In this document: in pieces, positions 1-11,037 of the stretch
Layout of the letters: every line of letters starts with the position of its first letter
How positions within the stretch are numbered: position 1 is the stretch's first letter
Assembly (NCBI GenBank): GCA_965153455.1
Contig: OZ234504.1
Coordinates: 9,796,001-9,860,000, forward strand
Direction of reading: 5' to 3'
DNA: 64,000 bases
From: Sphagnum compactum
Taxonomy: Eukaryota; Bryophyta; Sphagnopsida; Sphagnales
Notes under the pieces: generated by a model
Told to the model about the DNA's origin: nothing
What the model saw: only the letters and a program-made list of their open reading frames with translations
The model's database searches: none
Program-made: the position numbers and the translations under genes

Positions 1-481
1 GATAAAATGTTCTTCCATTAAAGATGTAATTGGGTTGAGTATTGTTTTTATCATTTTACAAAAATAAAATGGAAATTTAAAATTAATAAAAAATGGTACT
101 CTTATGTCAAATAGGGTGTTTTAAATATCATTTATAAAATTATTGGTATACACTTACATAAAGAGACGATTATGAATCAATTTCATATTCATGGTTTATA
201 TAATCGGTTATATTTTGAAATCCGAAATCAATTAAATGTGAATTTTAAAAGAATTCAAAGTGAGTGAAATTTTATGTGTAGTACTTTTGATACTATATTT
301 ACTTCTAATTTTGACACAATATGTACATCATACCATGGAAACACCCTTCTTCTCCATGGCCTTTGATGGGTGTTTAAATGCTATTATTTTTCACACATGC
401 AGCAGGTGTTATGTGTTCTTCCTTCTTCTAAACTTATACCCGTGAAAGTGGAGACAAGGGGCGGTTAGAAATTAGGTAGCA
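1..481. other. AT-rich flank, no gene seen
   Basis: AT-rich sequence with only short chance open frames. It would be the upstream region of the dead IQD gene that begins at 482. No promoter motif or repeat stands out. Confidence 0.5.
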
Positions 482-1320
482 ATGGGGAAACCGAACAAAA
501 ACATGACATGGTTTCAAGTAGTGAAGAAGGCTTTCAGGTCACCATCAAAGGAAAAGTTTGACAACAAAAATTCGATATGTTGAAAATCAGTAATCCCATG
601 CACTACTGTGTAGATTTTTGTACCAATTTGAATGTGACAAAATTAACTAAACTTGAACAATAGATCATGATGTAGATAATGAAATCTTATTGTTGTTGCC
701 TATGTTTTTAAGTTTGGTATTTTTGTTTCTCAAGCATTTTAAAGCAAATTACTGGCAATTTTGCATGGTGCAATGTCAACCTGTGGTATAGGAAGGGAAA
801 AACTAGGAAAAATGATGATTGTTCTGAATTTGTGATGGTTTCATTTGTGTGTTGCAAAAAATCCATACTAATGAAAAATTTGATATTAGCATTACGACCT
901 CGACTATGACTTTTTTCAAAGAGCTAACACCTTTTCCACTTCCTTCCTTTGGAAAGATGAACTTTGATGAAGTTGAGCAACAGTAGCAGGGACGAAGTAA
1001 CCACCCATTATAGGTACTAATGTTATCATAGAAGCAACAATAGTAGCTGCAAATGCACATGTGATAGTTGATAACAACTCTTAGGAGAAGGAAAACAAAT
1101 GGGAATTGTCACTAGCATAGGTAATAGCCAAAGATGTGGAAAATATTATTACCGATGGAAGTAATCATGTGAAGTAATCTACATTAGAGTTGGTGCTACA
1201 TCAAAAGCAGGATGAGAGTGCATCACACTATTAGAAAAATTGGTTTTTTTTATTAGCAAAGCATGGACCATTTGACTAATCATTTTGATTGGTCAAATTT
1301 TTGCTCATATCAAAAAAGAA

Positions 1321-2160
1321 AATTTATGGTAGATAGGTAGGTAGGTTGTAAAAAGGAAAGTAAGTAGGTGGTAGCCTAGCTTAGCCTAGCCTACCTTATT
1401 TTATTTGACCTACCTTAACCTAACCTAATATATTCTACTTAGCCTACCCTACCTACTTTAACCCCTTAAGCATGTACATAGGCTATAATGTTAGGAATTG
1501 AACCTTTGACGTCCCCAACGATAAACCAAATCCTTAACCAATGGACCACACCATCAAAAGGTGTTCAGCTTTTGTCGATTTTTTATTTCACATGTTTATT
1601 TGGACACATCAGTACAAGACTATGAGGTATGAAGGTAGGTAGGTGGTGGGTGTCTAGGTAAATAGGTAGGTGGGTGGGTAAATAGATATGCAAGTGGATG
1701 GGTATGTAGGTAGGTAGTTAATATGTAGGTAGGTTATTGGTGGGTGGGTGGGTAGGCAAGTAGGTAGTTAATACGTAGATAGGTTATAGGCGGGTGGATG
1801 GGTAGGCAAGTAGGTAGTTAATACGTAGATAGGTTATAGGTGGGTGGGTGGGTAGGCAAGTAGGTAGTTAATACGTAGATAGGTTATAGGTGGGTGGATA
1901 GGTAGGTAAGTAGGTAGGTAAATAATACATTTAGGTAAGTAAGTAGGTATGTAATATGTAGGTAGGTAGGTGGGTGGGTGGGTGGATAGGCAAGCATTAC
2001 ATCTACGTATGTGGGTGGGTTGGTAAGTGGGTACTACATTTAGGTAGGTGGGTGAGTTGGTAGATAAGTAATACATCTAAGTAGGTGGGTGGGTTGGCAG
2101 GTAGGTAGGTAGGTTGTAAGATTGTAAATGGGAGGTAGGAGATAGGTATGTAATAGGCAT
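1321..2160. repeat. TAGG-rich simple repeat with a 50-bp higher-order unit
   Basis: Long run of GGTAGGTA/GGTGGGTGGG variants, interrupted near 1470-1620 by ordinary sequence. Between about 1740 and 1940 a 50-bp unit recurs with near-identical copies beginning near 1740, 1790, 1840 and 1890, each containing GTAGGCAAGTAGGTAGTTAA or a variant. It lies inside the CACTA-like element. Confidence 0.9.
1488..1555 (-). other. tRNA-like segment (possible SINE head)
   Basis: On the minus strand TGGTCCATTGG (1538-1548) fits an RNA polymerase III A box and GGTTCAATTCC (1494-1504) fits a B box, with tRNA-like spacing. The stems do not close into a clean cloverleaf, so this is a tRNA-derived relic rather than a working tRNA gene. 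On that strand it is followed by TAGG-type repeats, which could be a SINE tail. Confidence 0.4.
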
Positions 2161-2932
2161 AAGATGTCCCATTGATTAAAAAACATTGATCATTTTGACT
2201 AATGATGTCAATTTTTTATGTTCAATTTGATTAAATGTCCCATTTGACTAAAACCCATTGGCCATTTTGATTAGGGTTGTTTAACTTGACTAAATGTATT
2301 GGTCAATAAGTCACTTTAATAAAGTCGATTAGTTTTAAAATATATGTTTCAGGCCTTTAATCAAAATGGACATGTCCATTAGTTTAAAAAATCCAATTAG
2401 TCAACTTGAACCATTTGAAAAACCAATTTTTTTAGTAGTGTTAACGGATCCAAGAGTTACTAAAATTGAGTAAGCTTTTGCAAGAGGTTCCTTGGTATGT
2501 GAACAATAATTCCATTTCAAGCTCCTTTTTCTTGAAGGTTCATAGCACATGTTTGTCTATTGGTCTGTTAGTCTTTTGGTATGTCATTATTTGTTTGTTT
2601 TCTCCTTGATTTGTGAAGTTTGCATGTACATATGGCAAACGAGAAGTGTTGGAAAACTTGTAATGAAAAAATGGTTTGTGTGTGTGGTGGGCTTATGTCA
2701 CATTGTGTTACATTATGTTATTATGTGTTGGATGGGTGGAAACTATGGGCTTTGAAACAGCTAGTTAGACTTCAAACCTTGGTTCGTGGCCATAGAGTGA
2801 GAAGGCAAACAAGTACTACACTGCAAGTTGTGGAAGCGTTTATTTGTCTTCAAGCTTAAATCCGTGTTTGTCATGTTCAAATGTCTAAAAAGGGACAAAT
2901 TGTGTAATACAAATTGTTACAACGTCGGCAAA

Positions 2933-3670
2933 TTAACAGCTCTGATGCAAATCAAGATAGTTTGGTAATGTAAATTTTTAAAATTACAAAAAATAAATTT
3001 ATTTCCTTAGAAAAAATTTCATTTCTATTGTTTCCTACTCTTTTCTATCTTTCAGAATGTCAAAAAACATGCACATAGAGGTTTAAAGTAGATAAAATTA
3101 ACTCTTTACTGAAATGGGTCTACTTTGCTTTCACCTTTGTCATTTTTTCACATGGCTATTGACGTTGATGCTTCATCATGCAAGTTTCAAGCATAATGCT
3201 AGGATGCAAGCTCTACACAAATTCTTGAAGATGGTGCTTGGAAACATGAGCAAATTGAACTCATGTGCCTTTCTCACAATAGGTTGTAGTGTTAAAATTG
3301 TGTAAAAATCAACATAGGTAAACAAATGTTAAAAATATCAAATCTATGAAAATGTTGGTTGACAATGCTAGGGGAATACAACTTTTGAAAAAAACATTAA
3401 CACTTGAAAGGTGTTCAAAATTTTGTTCATGCTACTGTGACACCACATCCCTTCTAATCATGTGTATTTGAAGTAGGTATTTTGGTAAGGGGGAAATCAT
3501 AAAATGTGGGTAGTATGTGAGGGAAGAGAGAAGCAATTGTTTCAAGTGAATTTGCATTACTTACTGCTCATGTATAATTTGTTTATTGTTTTTGATCATG
3601 CACAAAAATTCTCATGTTTTTTTAAATCAACAATTAAAATAGAAGGATTACAATGAAACTTAATAGAATT
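2933..3670. other. No gene seen
   Basis: AT-rich. It may hold eroded downstream exons of the dead IQD gene, but nothing is recognisable. Confidence 0.4.
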
Positions 3671-5511
3671 TCATTTATTTCTAACAAGGTCTTTCAACTT
3701 GAAAATGCTTATAATATCACTAGGGGTAGGTTTTGAAACTATAATCTTTAGATCTTTTTCCAAACATTGTTGCATGATGGTTCTTGTATCTTCTTTAAGG
3801 TCTAGATCATCAAGGTCAATTAGATCACAAATATCTATTTCTTGGGTAAGATTTAATGAAAATAATGTTTTAGTTGCATTCACTCCCTATGTTTCCATTT
3901 GAAATTCTGGATTGAAGCTTTGAAGTAGGCTTATTTTTTCCCAACCTTTACAAATCATGGTTTTTCTATCGTTGAGTTGTGTCCATGCATAAAAAAACCA
4001 AGCGATTACCAACATTCAAAAATTCACTTTTGGATCTATTTTGTTTAGTAGTTGATCCTTAATGGTTGAGGATGTGGACACATATGGAATTGCTACTTGA
4101 AAGAATGCTTGAATGGCCATTGGAGGATTATGTTTATAGGTTGAAGCTTCCATGTACAATTTGTAGGTATGAAAACCAAACAAACCTGTGGGTATTTTGA
4201 TTTCATCTAGTCCATGAACAAATTAACAATCGATGAACCAAATCATCTTTTGGTTCTCTAGCAAATTTAATTCCTGCATTTGATTTTTCATGTAAGGAAT
4301 TGAAATCCTTTCAACAAATTGTTGGCATATTTCAAATGTGGACCAATGATTAGTAGTACACATAAGATGAAACCTATTATTAAATAAGAAACTTTTCCTA
4401 TAGTTTTTGGAGGGAGACATTTGACTGTTGATCCTATGAAAATAATCTACAAAGTAAGAGGTTTCCATTAGTCGAAGATGATACTTCAATTATAATTTGT
4501 TTCTTGTCCTCAATCCTTAAGATATGGATGTTTTTTTTCCCTTTCATCTCCCACGTCCTTTTTCCTTTTGTAGGTACTAAATGAACACCTATTTGATCTA
4601 TGTAATCACCAATGTTGTAGGAAGTTTATATGTTTTTATAAGAGAAGCCACCTTGTAAGCCATTTCTATCCCTTGATCTACCTAATTTGGTGGTGGTTTT
4701 GTTATTGTTGTGGTAGCTAATCTATATGACCAACCTAAGGTAGCTTTCGTAAAATGCCTCGCCCATGGTAATGTAACCTTGAATGAATCAATTAACAATT
4801 CAAGAGTTCTATGTTCAAAGAAACCATGGATGATGGGTTGGACTATGGGTCCTAACAAAGCTTGTCCATACGCTTTAATGTTTTGCAATAAAGATTGAAA
4901 TTCCTCTTTTAATTCTAGCGTACGCTCAAATATTGTAACTTGTTGTTTTGACATTATGAAAAAAATACATCTTTTTATGGAATTTTGAATCCTTGGTTTG
5001 AACCTTCCATCAAATGTGAACCATTATGCTAAAGAAGATCTTGCAAGCTTGTCAAATGGACTCGTGTGTACTCTTGGATATTTTTGGAATGTTTGCAGAT
5101 AATGTAAAACATTGGTTAAATTCATGTGCTTCTTCATTGTAATTTAAATTGAAGGCCAAAATTATGAGTCAAACCATTGTGTGTAAGTACCTCTTTTCTT
5201 CTTGGGCCTTCGACTACTTGTTTTTTCATCATTTTTTATTTTATTTGTTTGTCGAGTGAATTGAATGTCAATTGAGGTTGCAAATTTGGCCTTCCAATTT
5301 GGCGCTTAGTTGTTTTCATTATGGCTTTTTACAAATTTGGCCTTCCAATTGGGCGCTTAGTTGTTTCCATTATGGCTTTTTGCAAATTTGGCCATCCAAT
5401 TGGGTGCTTAGTTGTTTCCATTATGGCTTTTTGCAAATGGGTCCTCTCATTCTCAGTTACTAACATTTCTGTTTCATGATGTAAGGCCTTTTCATGTTCT
5501 TCCCTTCCCAT
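3671..5511 (-). pseudogene. Decayed coding relic of unknown family
   Basis: The minus strand keeps long open stretches with protein-like composition. One frame runs from 4489 to 3671 and is broken by in-frame stops near 4223, 4000 and 3900, yet reads sensibly across them: segments such as HGLDEIKIPTGLFGFHTYKL, AIQAFFQVAIPY and NATKTLFSLNLTQEIDICDL. Just upstream, 4954-4682 encodes 90 residues beginning MSKQQVTIFERTLELKEEF and containing ALLGPIVQPIIHGFFEHRTL. Further upstream 5511-5278 carries an 18-residue repeat. The whole may be one former gene of about 1.8 kb, or an internal domain of a transposon. I recognise no domain. The agreement across stops argues for former coding function. Confidence 0.4.
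5277..5437 (-). repeat. Three 54-bp tandem units, in-frame on the minus strand
   Basis: Three copies of a 54-bp unit, each containing TTGGCCTTCCAATTGGGCGC or a close variant followed by TTAGTTGTTTCCATTATGGC. Fifty-four is a multiple of three, and the minus strand reads an 18-residue repeat, QKAIMETTKRPIGRPNL with small changes. This suggests the array once lay in a coding region (the relic at 3671-5511). Confidence 0.85.
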
Positions 5512-6600
5512 CTTCTAAAACAACTTGGAGATCATGGTCTGGTGTGCTAGGATTTTGAATATTTTAATTACCTTGCTAAGATTTGGTGCAATTGGAAAGA
5601 GGGAGAGGTTTGCACTACCCAAGGCAAAGACATATCTATATTTGTAAATCATCCAAAATAATGCTAATTTTATGAACATTATCAAAAATGGATAAATAGG
5701 TGGTTGAAGAAGGTTGTAAGTTGAAAACTTCTAGGTGAAACCATTTTGATGCATTAAAGAATAGGTAGGCTTAAGACAAGATAAGAATGAAATTATGAAT
5801 ATTCATGCTTGCATAATTTGTTTTCACTATAGTCCTTTTAAGTATGCTTATCGATAGATATATTATTGTGGTTGTAGGTAAAGAAAATATATTTTATGGC
5901 AAGGTAGATGTCGGAAGGTTGAATTCAATGAAATTTTTTGCAAGACACTCCAAATTGAGTCACATGCTCTTGTAAAAGCATTCACCAAAATCATGTCAAG
6001 GAAAGTTTTTAGCATTCATAACTCAAAAACACTTTCAAACAATCAAAAAATATAGGTGTTAAAAAACTACCTTTTCATCTCTTCCAAATCTTGCACAAGA
6101 CATTCAAATGACTTCAACAAAACAAAATGAAACAACAATAAACAAATTCTTTTGATTCATAACTTTCCAAGTGTTTATTGATCTTGTTAAGAAAAACTAT
6201 AATGGATTCTTGATCTTGACAAAGTTAAACATGCAATTAGACACACAAACATCCACTAAGTAGGTTGTTTTAGCATGTACATCCAACATGAAACAAATAC
6301 TAAAAAAATTCTACTTTCAAATGGACGAAAAAATAATAATTTCATTATGCTATAATGATACAGTTTTTTAAAAATAAATAATTATTTTATAGTGACAAAA
6401 TTGACCGTAGGCTATGGTATTTATGGATACAAGGTGCCCTCCAAATAATTTAGGAAGTAGCGTCATGGAGTGAAGGGGCGTCGCCTTTAGAGTTGTGTGT
6501 AGGCGTGAAGATTTAAAAAAAAAAGGTCCAATGGGGATTTGGTGGTCTAAATTTGCTTTCTTTTTACTTATCTTGAGCAGTGTTTTTGTTAAAGGAATTC
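5512..6600. other. No gene seen
   Basis: AT-rich intergenic sequence without repeats or open frames that I can support. Confidence 0.5.
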
Positions 6601-6639
6601 TCTTTTGGGGTCAAAGTAGCAACCATGCACAGACCGAGT

Positions 6640-7090
6640 GACTTAGAAAATTCGGTGATCTTCCTTAGGAAGATTTAGCCAAATTTGGCTATAAATCAAA
6701 TATGAAATAAAATTTAATCATCCTTCTATTAATTTGGCTGCTACAGACTGGAAACCAAATATAGGGATTTGACGATTTTTTTCATTTAGTTTATTTTCAC
6801 TTTGGATGATTGAAAACCTTCAAATTTACAGTGTTGTCTTTTTGGCAAAATTTCGCCCCAAAAAAACACCCAGTGCGACGACCTCTACAAAGGATTTTGT
6901 TTTGTGGAAAACTTTCAAAACATTCGCCATCTTTCTTAGAAAAAAAAGAAAAAAAAGAAAGAATTCGCCAGATTTAGACAGTGAGTCCGTCCGTGTAGCT
7001 CGCCTAGATTTAGGCAGGATTCAGAATAAACTCTACTGTCCGCCTCGGACAGTCGCCATTTAAGGCGAATTAAAGCTGGGGACCCAGGAC
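6640..7090. repeat. Dispersed repeat copy (GTCGCCATTT family)
   Basis: Contains GGAAGATTTAGCCAAATTTG (6669-6688), which is matched in reverse orientation near 63412-63440. The part at 7040-7080, with GGACAGTCGCCATTTAA followed by GCTGGGGACC, resembles 28395-28430 and 51125-51160. The copies are ancient and ends are unclear. GGCGA/TCGCC motifs are frequent, which is unusual against the AT-rich background. Confidence 0.6.
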
Positions 7091-7611
7091 AGTGCACCTA
7101 CCTGCGGAATTTGAAGAAAATTACTCTGCTTCATAAACACTTCATTTTCAAATTTATTATTTCTAATTTCGCGTTTTGTCGCCAATTGGCGGTCTCTATA
7201 TTTTCGCGTTTTCGATTTTTGGCGAAATTTCGCTCATTAAAAAAATGGCTGATATGAGAGAAGAAGTAAATAGTTTAGTGTGTAAATAAGAAGTTAGAGG
7301 CTAAGTAAAATCTTTTTGGAACCCTGTTATATTCTGGCAACATCCCTAGAAGTTATGATCTAAATGTGGCGAATGGGTTTTATTATTATTATTATTATTT
7401 TTTTCCTCCTCCAAATATGACGACTTTGTGCCATTTTTTCAAAAGAATAGTCCTTTTTAGGATTCGCAGCCCACGTTTTAAAAAAAAATTTCGCTACGTG
7501 GCGACATTTCGGCCCAAAAAGGAAAATAACCCACCTTGCCAGTGTCCTTTTTAGGTTAAGAAAAAGCTGATGATTTGGAAACTGAGTACGGGACACGAGA
7601 ATAGCAGAGCA
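7091..7611. other. No gene; short ATT microsatellite
   Basis: No coding signal. A (TTA)n run lies at 7379-7399. Several GGCGAAATTTCGC-like palindromic words suggest the dispersed repeat continues to about 7520. Confidence 0.5.
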
Positions 7612-7897
7612 GATTGTGATCTTAGATTTGCATTGGGTGCGTCAAAGAATTCTAGAAGACTAGATATTGTTACCCACAATCTCGTATCTAGGCACAAGCT
7701 TTCGCCATCACAAGAACCCACAACTTGGAAAGGTCAAGAACTCAAACCTTGATCGATTGTGATCTTATGTTTGCATTGGGTGTGTCAAGGAATTCTAGTA
7801 GACTAGATATCGATACCCACAATCTCGGATCTAGGCAATCTTTCGCCATCACAAGAACCCACAACTTGGAAAGGTCAAGAACTCAAATTATTGACAT
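7612..7897. repeat. Two tandem copies of a 143-bp unit
   Basis: GATTGTGATCTTAGATTTGC at 7612 recurs as GATTGTGATCTTATGTTTGC at 7755. Both copies end with the same CACAACTTGGAAAGGTCAAG block. Overall identity is about 90 percent, so the duplication is fairly recent. It has no evident coding role. Confidence 0.9.
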
Positions 7898-9039
7898 GGC
7901 ATTATTTCTCCATATGTTGTTGGTACATGTAGATCAAGTTTTTGTTCTCAACCAGCAGTAGCATAGTGGAATCTGAGGGCTGGCACACTTGAACCAACAA
8001 TACCCAAGTTTCTTGTTTTCAAGAGTACTTCCAGGTTCTCTTCAAAATCCTTGTCACCAGATCACATCCGGCTGCAGGTGTATCTTGAATATTTTTCTGT
8101 ACTGAAAGTTCACACTTTGATGCTGGTTTCTGTTTCTTTGGGAAAAGTCAGTAGTTAAATTTGTATCCGCTCTAGCATGCCCAGAAATTAGCTGCCAGAT
8201 GTATTCGTTTGTGGACATGGATGTGATACTGTTAAGCTGAAGATAAGCTGTGAAAAGATGTGATAAACTAGCAGTTTAGGGTTTAGGGTTTTAGGGTACC
8301 AATATTGTAGCAGCAGCTCCTGCAACCTTTTATACCCTGTAACCTTAAGCCATGGCACTTCAACAGTAATGTCTTTTTATCGCTTTAACTCAATAGGAAT
8401 GTGGTTGTAGAAAATCCCAAGGAATTAAGTGATGCATGGGGATTTACAGGTCCTAATTCTGCTTTTACTACACACTAATTTTGGGGTTTCTCTTTGTGGA
8501 TTATTTTCTTGCAGAACTCATTTGAATGAGGAGTGTCTAGGGAGTTGACATGACCTATATCATCACTGAATGTTCATTCTACAGTCATGATTTTTCGGAG
8601 TCAAGCATTTGATTCAGCACAAAACCCTAAAAACCCAAGGACCCAACAAGTTGATAAACATTTGTACTGCAGCATATCTTGAGTGTGATATCATGTGTCT
8701 AGTTGGCCTTTCTGTCTCATAAGAGCTCTGCAAAAGGTCCATACTTTACAAAACAACAATATGTTGTATTCTTCAAGAGTAAGATTCCCTGCTTCACTTG
8801 GCATTCCTTTCTCGGTAGCACAGCTTTGAGATGAATTTCTGTTGTAATTACTCTGGGGAACTTGAACAACATGCCAGCATTATTTGCCTTCCATATTTGT
8901 CTTCACTTCACATGGGTGTAGTTCAGATGCAGGTCATACCATGGATGATGAAATTTCGATCAGGTTTAAAAAAAGTAGATGGAATATTTGTTTGCTTTGA
9001 TCACCTCTCTCATTCAGCACTTGTGCTCTTGTCACGCAG
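7898..9039. other. 5' flank of the MFS gene
   Basis: No long coding frame. A TTTAGGG-like stretch lies at 8276-8300. A possible tiny first coding exon of the MFS gene is at 8761-8778 (ATG, five codons, then a GTAAGA donor). Spliced to the acceptor before 9040 it would keep frame and give MLYSSR-TKILCG-MSLSLLL. This is only a suggestion; homologues usually have 20-40 residues ahead of this point. Confidence 0.35.
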
Positions 9040-9057
9040 ACAAAGATACTATGCGGG

Positions 9058-11037
9058 ATGTCACTATCACTGCTGCTTATAAATTTAGCTGCTGTATTGG
9101 AGAGGGCAGATGAGACTTTGCTACCAGCAGTGTACAAAGAAGTCTCACAAGCATTCAAAGCAAGCCCATCAGACCTTGGATCACTGACATTTATACGAAC
9201 TGTCGTACAAGCATTGTGTTCCCCTCTGGCTGGAATGCTAGCAATGCAATACTACCGACCATCGATAATAGGCCTTGGTACCCTATTCTGGGCACTTTCC
9301 ACGGCTGCTGTGGCCTTTTCCCTGACCTTCACACAATGTGCCCTTTCTCGGGCCATTAATGGCATTGGGCTTGCAATTGTTGTGCCTGCTCTTCAGTCTT
9401 TTATTGCTGATAGTTACACAGAGAGTGGCCGAGGGGTTGCTTTTGGGTGGTTAAACCTAGTAGGGTCAGTTGGAGCCATTGCTGGTAGCACGTCAGCTAC
9501 TGTCATGGCTGGCTACAATTTTGGGGGTATTCCTGGGTGGCGCTTGGCATTTTTCTTGATGGCTTGTGTAAGTTCTCTCATTGGCTGGCTGGTTCACACA
9601 TTTGTGGTTGACCCTCGAGACAGGCTTTCTAAGAGCGGCATAAGTAGCGACAGGATCACACATGGGTATGCCATTTTGTTTCTCTGCTGTTTTTGCTTCT
9701 CCCTGGCCCATGGGGTACAATTACCTAAGTACACTTAATGAAGAAGATAGGCTGTCAGGTTAGATCAAGTGTTTCAAATGGGCCTTGTGGAGCATGTCAC
9801 ACAGCAATGTGTAATATAACTTTGAACTGCCATACATACCTGGCAGAAGCAAGGGAACCAGAATCCCTGGCAGGAAACTGGGCAGCAGAAGTTACCAACT
9901 GGCAAGACATGCAACTTAGTTTTCAGTTCAATATCTCAGATGCACTCCAGAATCAAATGCTTTTGATCTTTTCCTTGTTGAAATAGATGTCGCACTGAAC
10001 TCAAGCACTGGATGTACTGTTTTGTTGACAATTATGGGCAGAAACAAAAAGGAGAAGAGTTTTCACAGCATGTGGCTGGATTCCTGGGTGGCTGTTAATT
10101 CCGTCATTAGGGTGAGAACATTCCAGATTATCGTAATGCAAGGGCTTGTTGGGTCACTGCCATGGATGGCCATGGTGTTCTTTACTATGTGGCTGGAGCT
10201 CATAGGCAAGTTGATCTACTAACTCTTCCAATTTGTAGCTGTTAACATTTTGGTGAGAGTGTGTACGATCCATACTTTGGTACCTTTTACAGTCTTTAGT
10301 ATCAATGCATTCAATTGCGTGCATTTTATCTATGGAGTGTACCTACAAATTGCTTATGTTTAATAACCCTCTATCACTTGACCTTTGTACCAGGATTTGG
10401 GCACAATGGTGCAGCAAGCTTAATGGTCATATTTTCAAGCAGTTGTGGCATTGGAGCTTTGTTTGGGGGCTGGTGTGGTGATCAGTTTGAGCAAAGATTT
10501 CCAGGGAAAGGCCGGATAATGTGTGCTCAATTCTCATCATTCATGGGGATTCCATTTTGTTGGCTGTTGCTGTATGTCCTTCCACAAGACTCTGAAAGAT
10601 GGGGTCTTTTTGCAATGACACTTTTGTGTATGGGATTGACAATTAGTTGGTGTCAAGCATGTGCAAATAACCCCATGTTTGCAGACATTGTCCCTGAGCA
10701 GAATCGCACTGTCATCTATTCTTTTGATCGTGCTTTTGAGGGAGGATTTGGAGCTATAGCAGCACCCATGGTGGGGTTGTTGGCTGAGAGAGTCTATGGT
10801 TATAGGACCAATACTGTGATTCCTGAATTGGGCTCCCCAGCTGAGGCACTGGCCCTCTCTCGAGGCCTTTTTACTGTGATGGCCATTCCATTTGGTCTTT
10901 GCTGCATGTGTTACACTCCCTTGTACTTCACTTACCAGAGAGATCGTGATGACGCTCGCCTCTTTAATGCAAGGCATGCATACAATACCATGAGTGATGA
11001 GGAGTTTGACACCCAACTTTCCATGGAGAAATTGTGA
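9058..11037 (+). CDS. MFS transporter, three exons (At4g36790/At2g18590 type)
   Basis: Exons 9058-9665, 10069-10205 and 10394-11037 join in frame to 462 residues. The protein is a 12-helix major facilitator of the plant group that includes Arabidopsis At4g36790 and At2g18590; its substrate is not known to me. Recognisable blocks are NLAAVLERADETLLPAVYKE in helix 1, ALQSFIADSYTESGRGVAFG, GIPGWRLAFFLM, VRTFQIIVMQGLVGSLPW, CAQFSSFMGIPF and YSFDRAFEGGFGA, all in family order. Intron 1 is GT-AG (donor after 9665). Intron 2 appears to be GC-AG: the donor reads AG/GCAAGT at 10205/10206 and only this choice restores GFGHNG. The coding exon may begin at 9040 (acceptor CACGCAG) with a short upstream exon, so the amino terminus is provisional; 9058 is the first in-frame ATG. 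The carboxyl end after about residue 445 is variable in the family. Confidence 0.9.

Larger units (their letters stand above)
1226..2440. mobile_element. CACTA-like non-autonomous DNA transposon
   Basis: The left end reads CACTATTAGAAAAATTGG and the right end, read on the opposite strand, CACTACTAAAAAAATTGG. The 23-base terminal inverted repeats agree at 21 positions. Both ends begin with CACTA, the hallmark of that superfamily. The regions just inside the ends carry many copies of a motif like TTGACTAAT or TTTTGATTA in both orientations, as expected of subterminal transposase-binding repeats. The interior is TAGG-type simple sequence and a tRNA-like segment; no transposase frame is present. 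Flanking trinucleotides (TCA left, TTA right) match at only two of three bases, so the target duplication is eroded or the superfamily call is wrong. It sits between pieces of the dead IQD gene. Confidence 0.65.
482..2932 (+). pseudogene. Decayed IQD (IQ67-domain, calmodulin-binding) gene
   Basis: Three separated pieces match the IQD family in the right order. At 482-583 an ATG opens MGKPNKNMTWFQVVKKAFRS followed by PSKEK, the usual IQD amino terminus, but it stops after 33 residues. Around 1020-1075 the frame reads IEATIVAANAHV, like the alanine-rich segment before the IQ67 domain. At 2745-2932 the frame reads ALKQLVRLQTLVRGHRVRRQ, the core of the IQ67 domain, then QA-stop-IRVCHVQMSKKGQIV-stop-YKLLQRRQ, where living family members read on through QARVRAQRVRMS. 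IQD proteins bind calmodulin and tether it to microtubules or membranes. Here two in-frame stops in the last piece, the early stop in the first, and a 1.2-kb insertion between pieces two and three show the gene is dead. The classic IQ motif exon was not found, so it is lost or too eroded to see. Confidence 0.8.

Noticed and set aside
1834-2076. Open frame on the minus strand rich in YLPTYLPT repeats
   Set aside because: It is a translation of the TAGG simple repeat and has no independent coding evidence.
10537-11016. 159-codon minus-strand open frame
   Set aside because: Shadow of the last MFS exon on the other strand.
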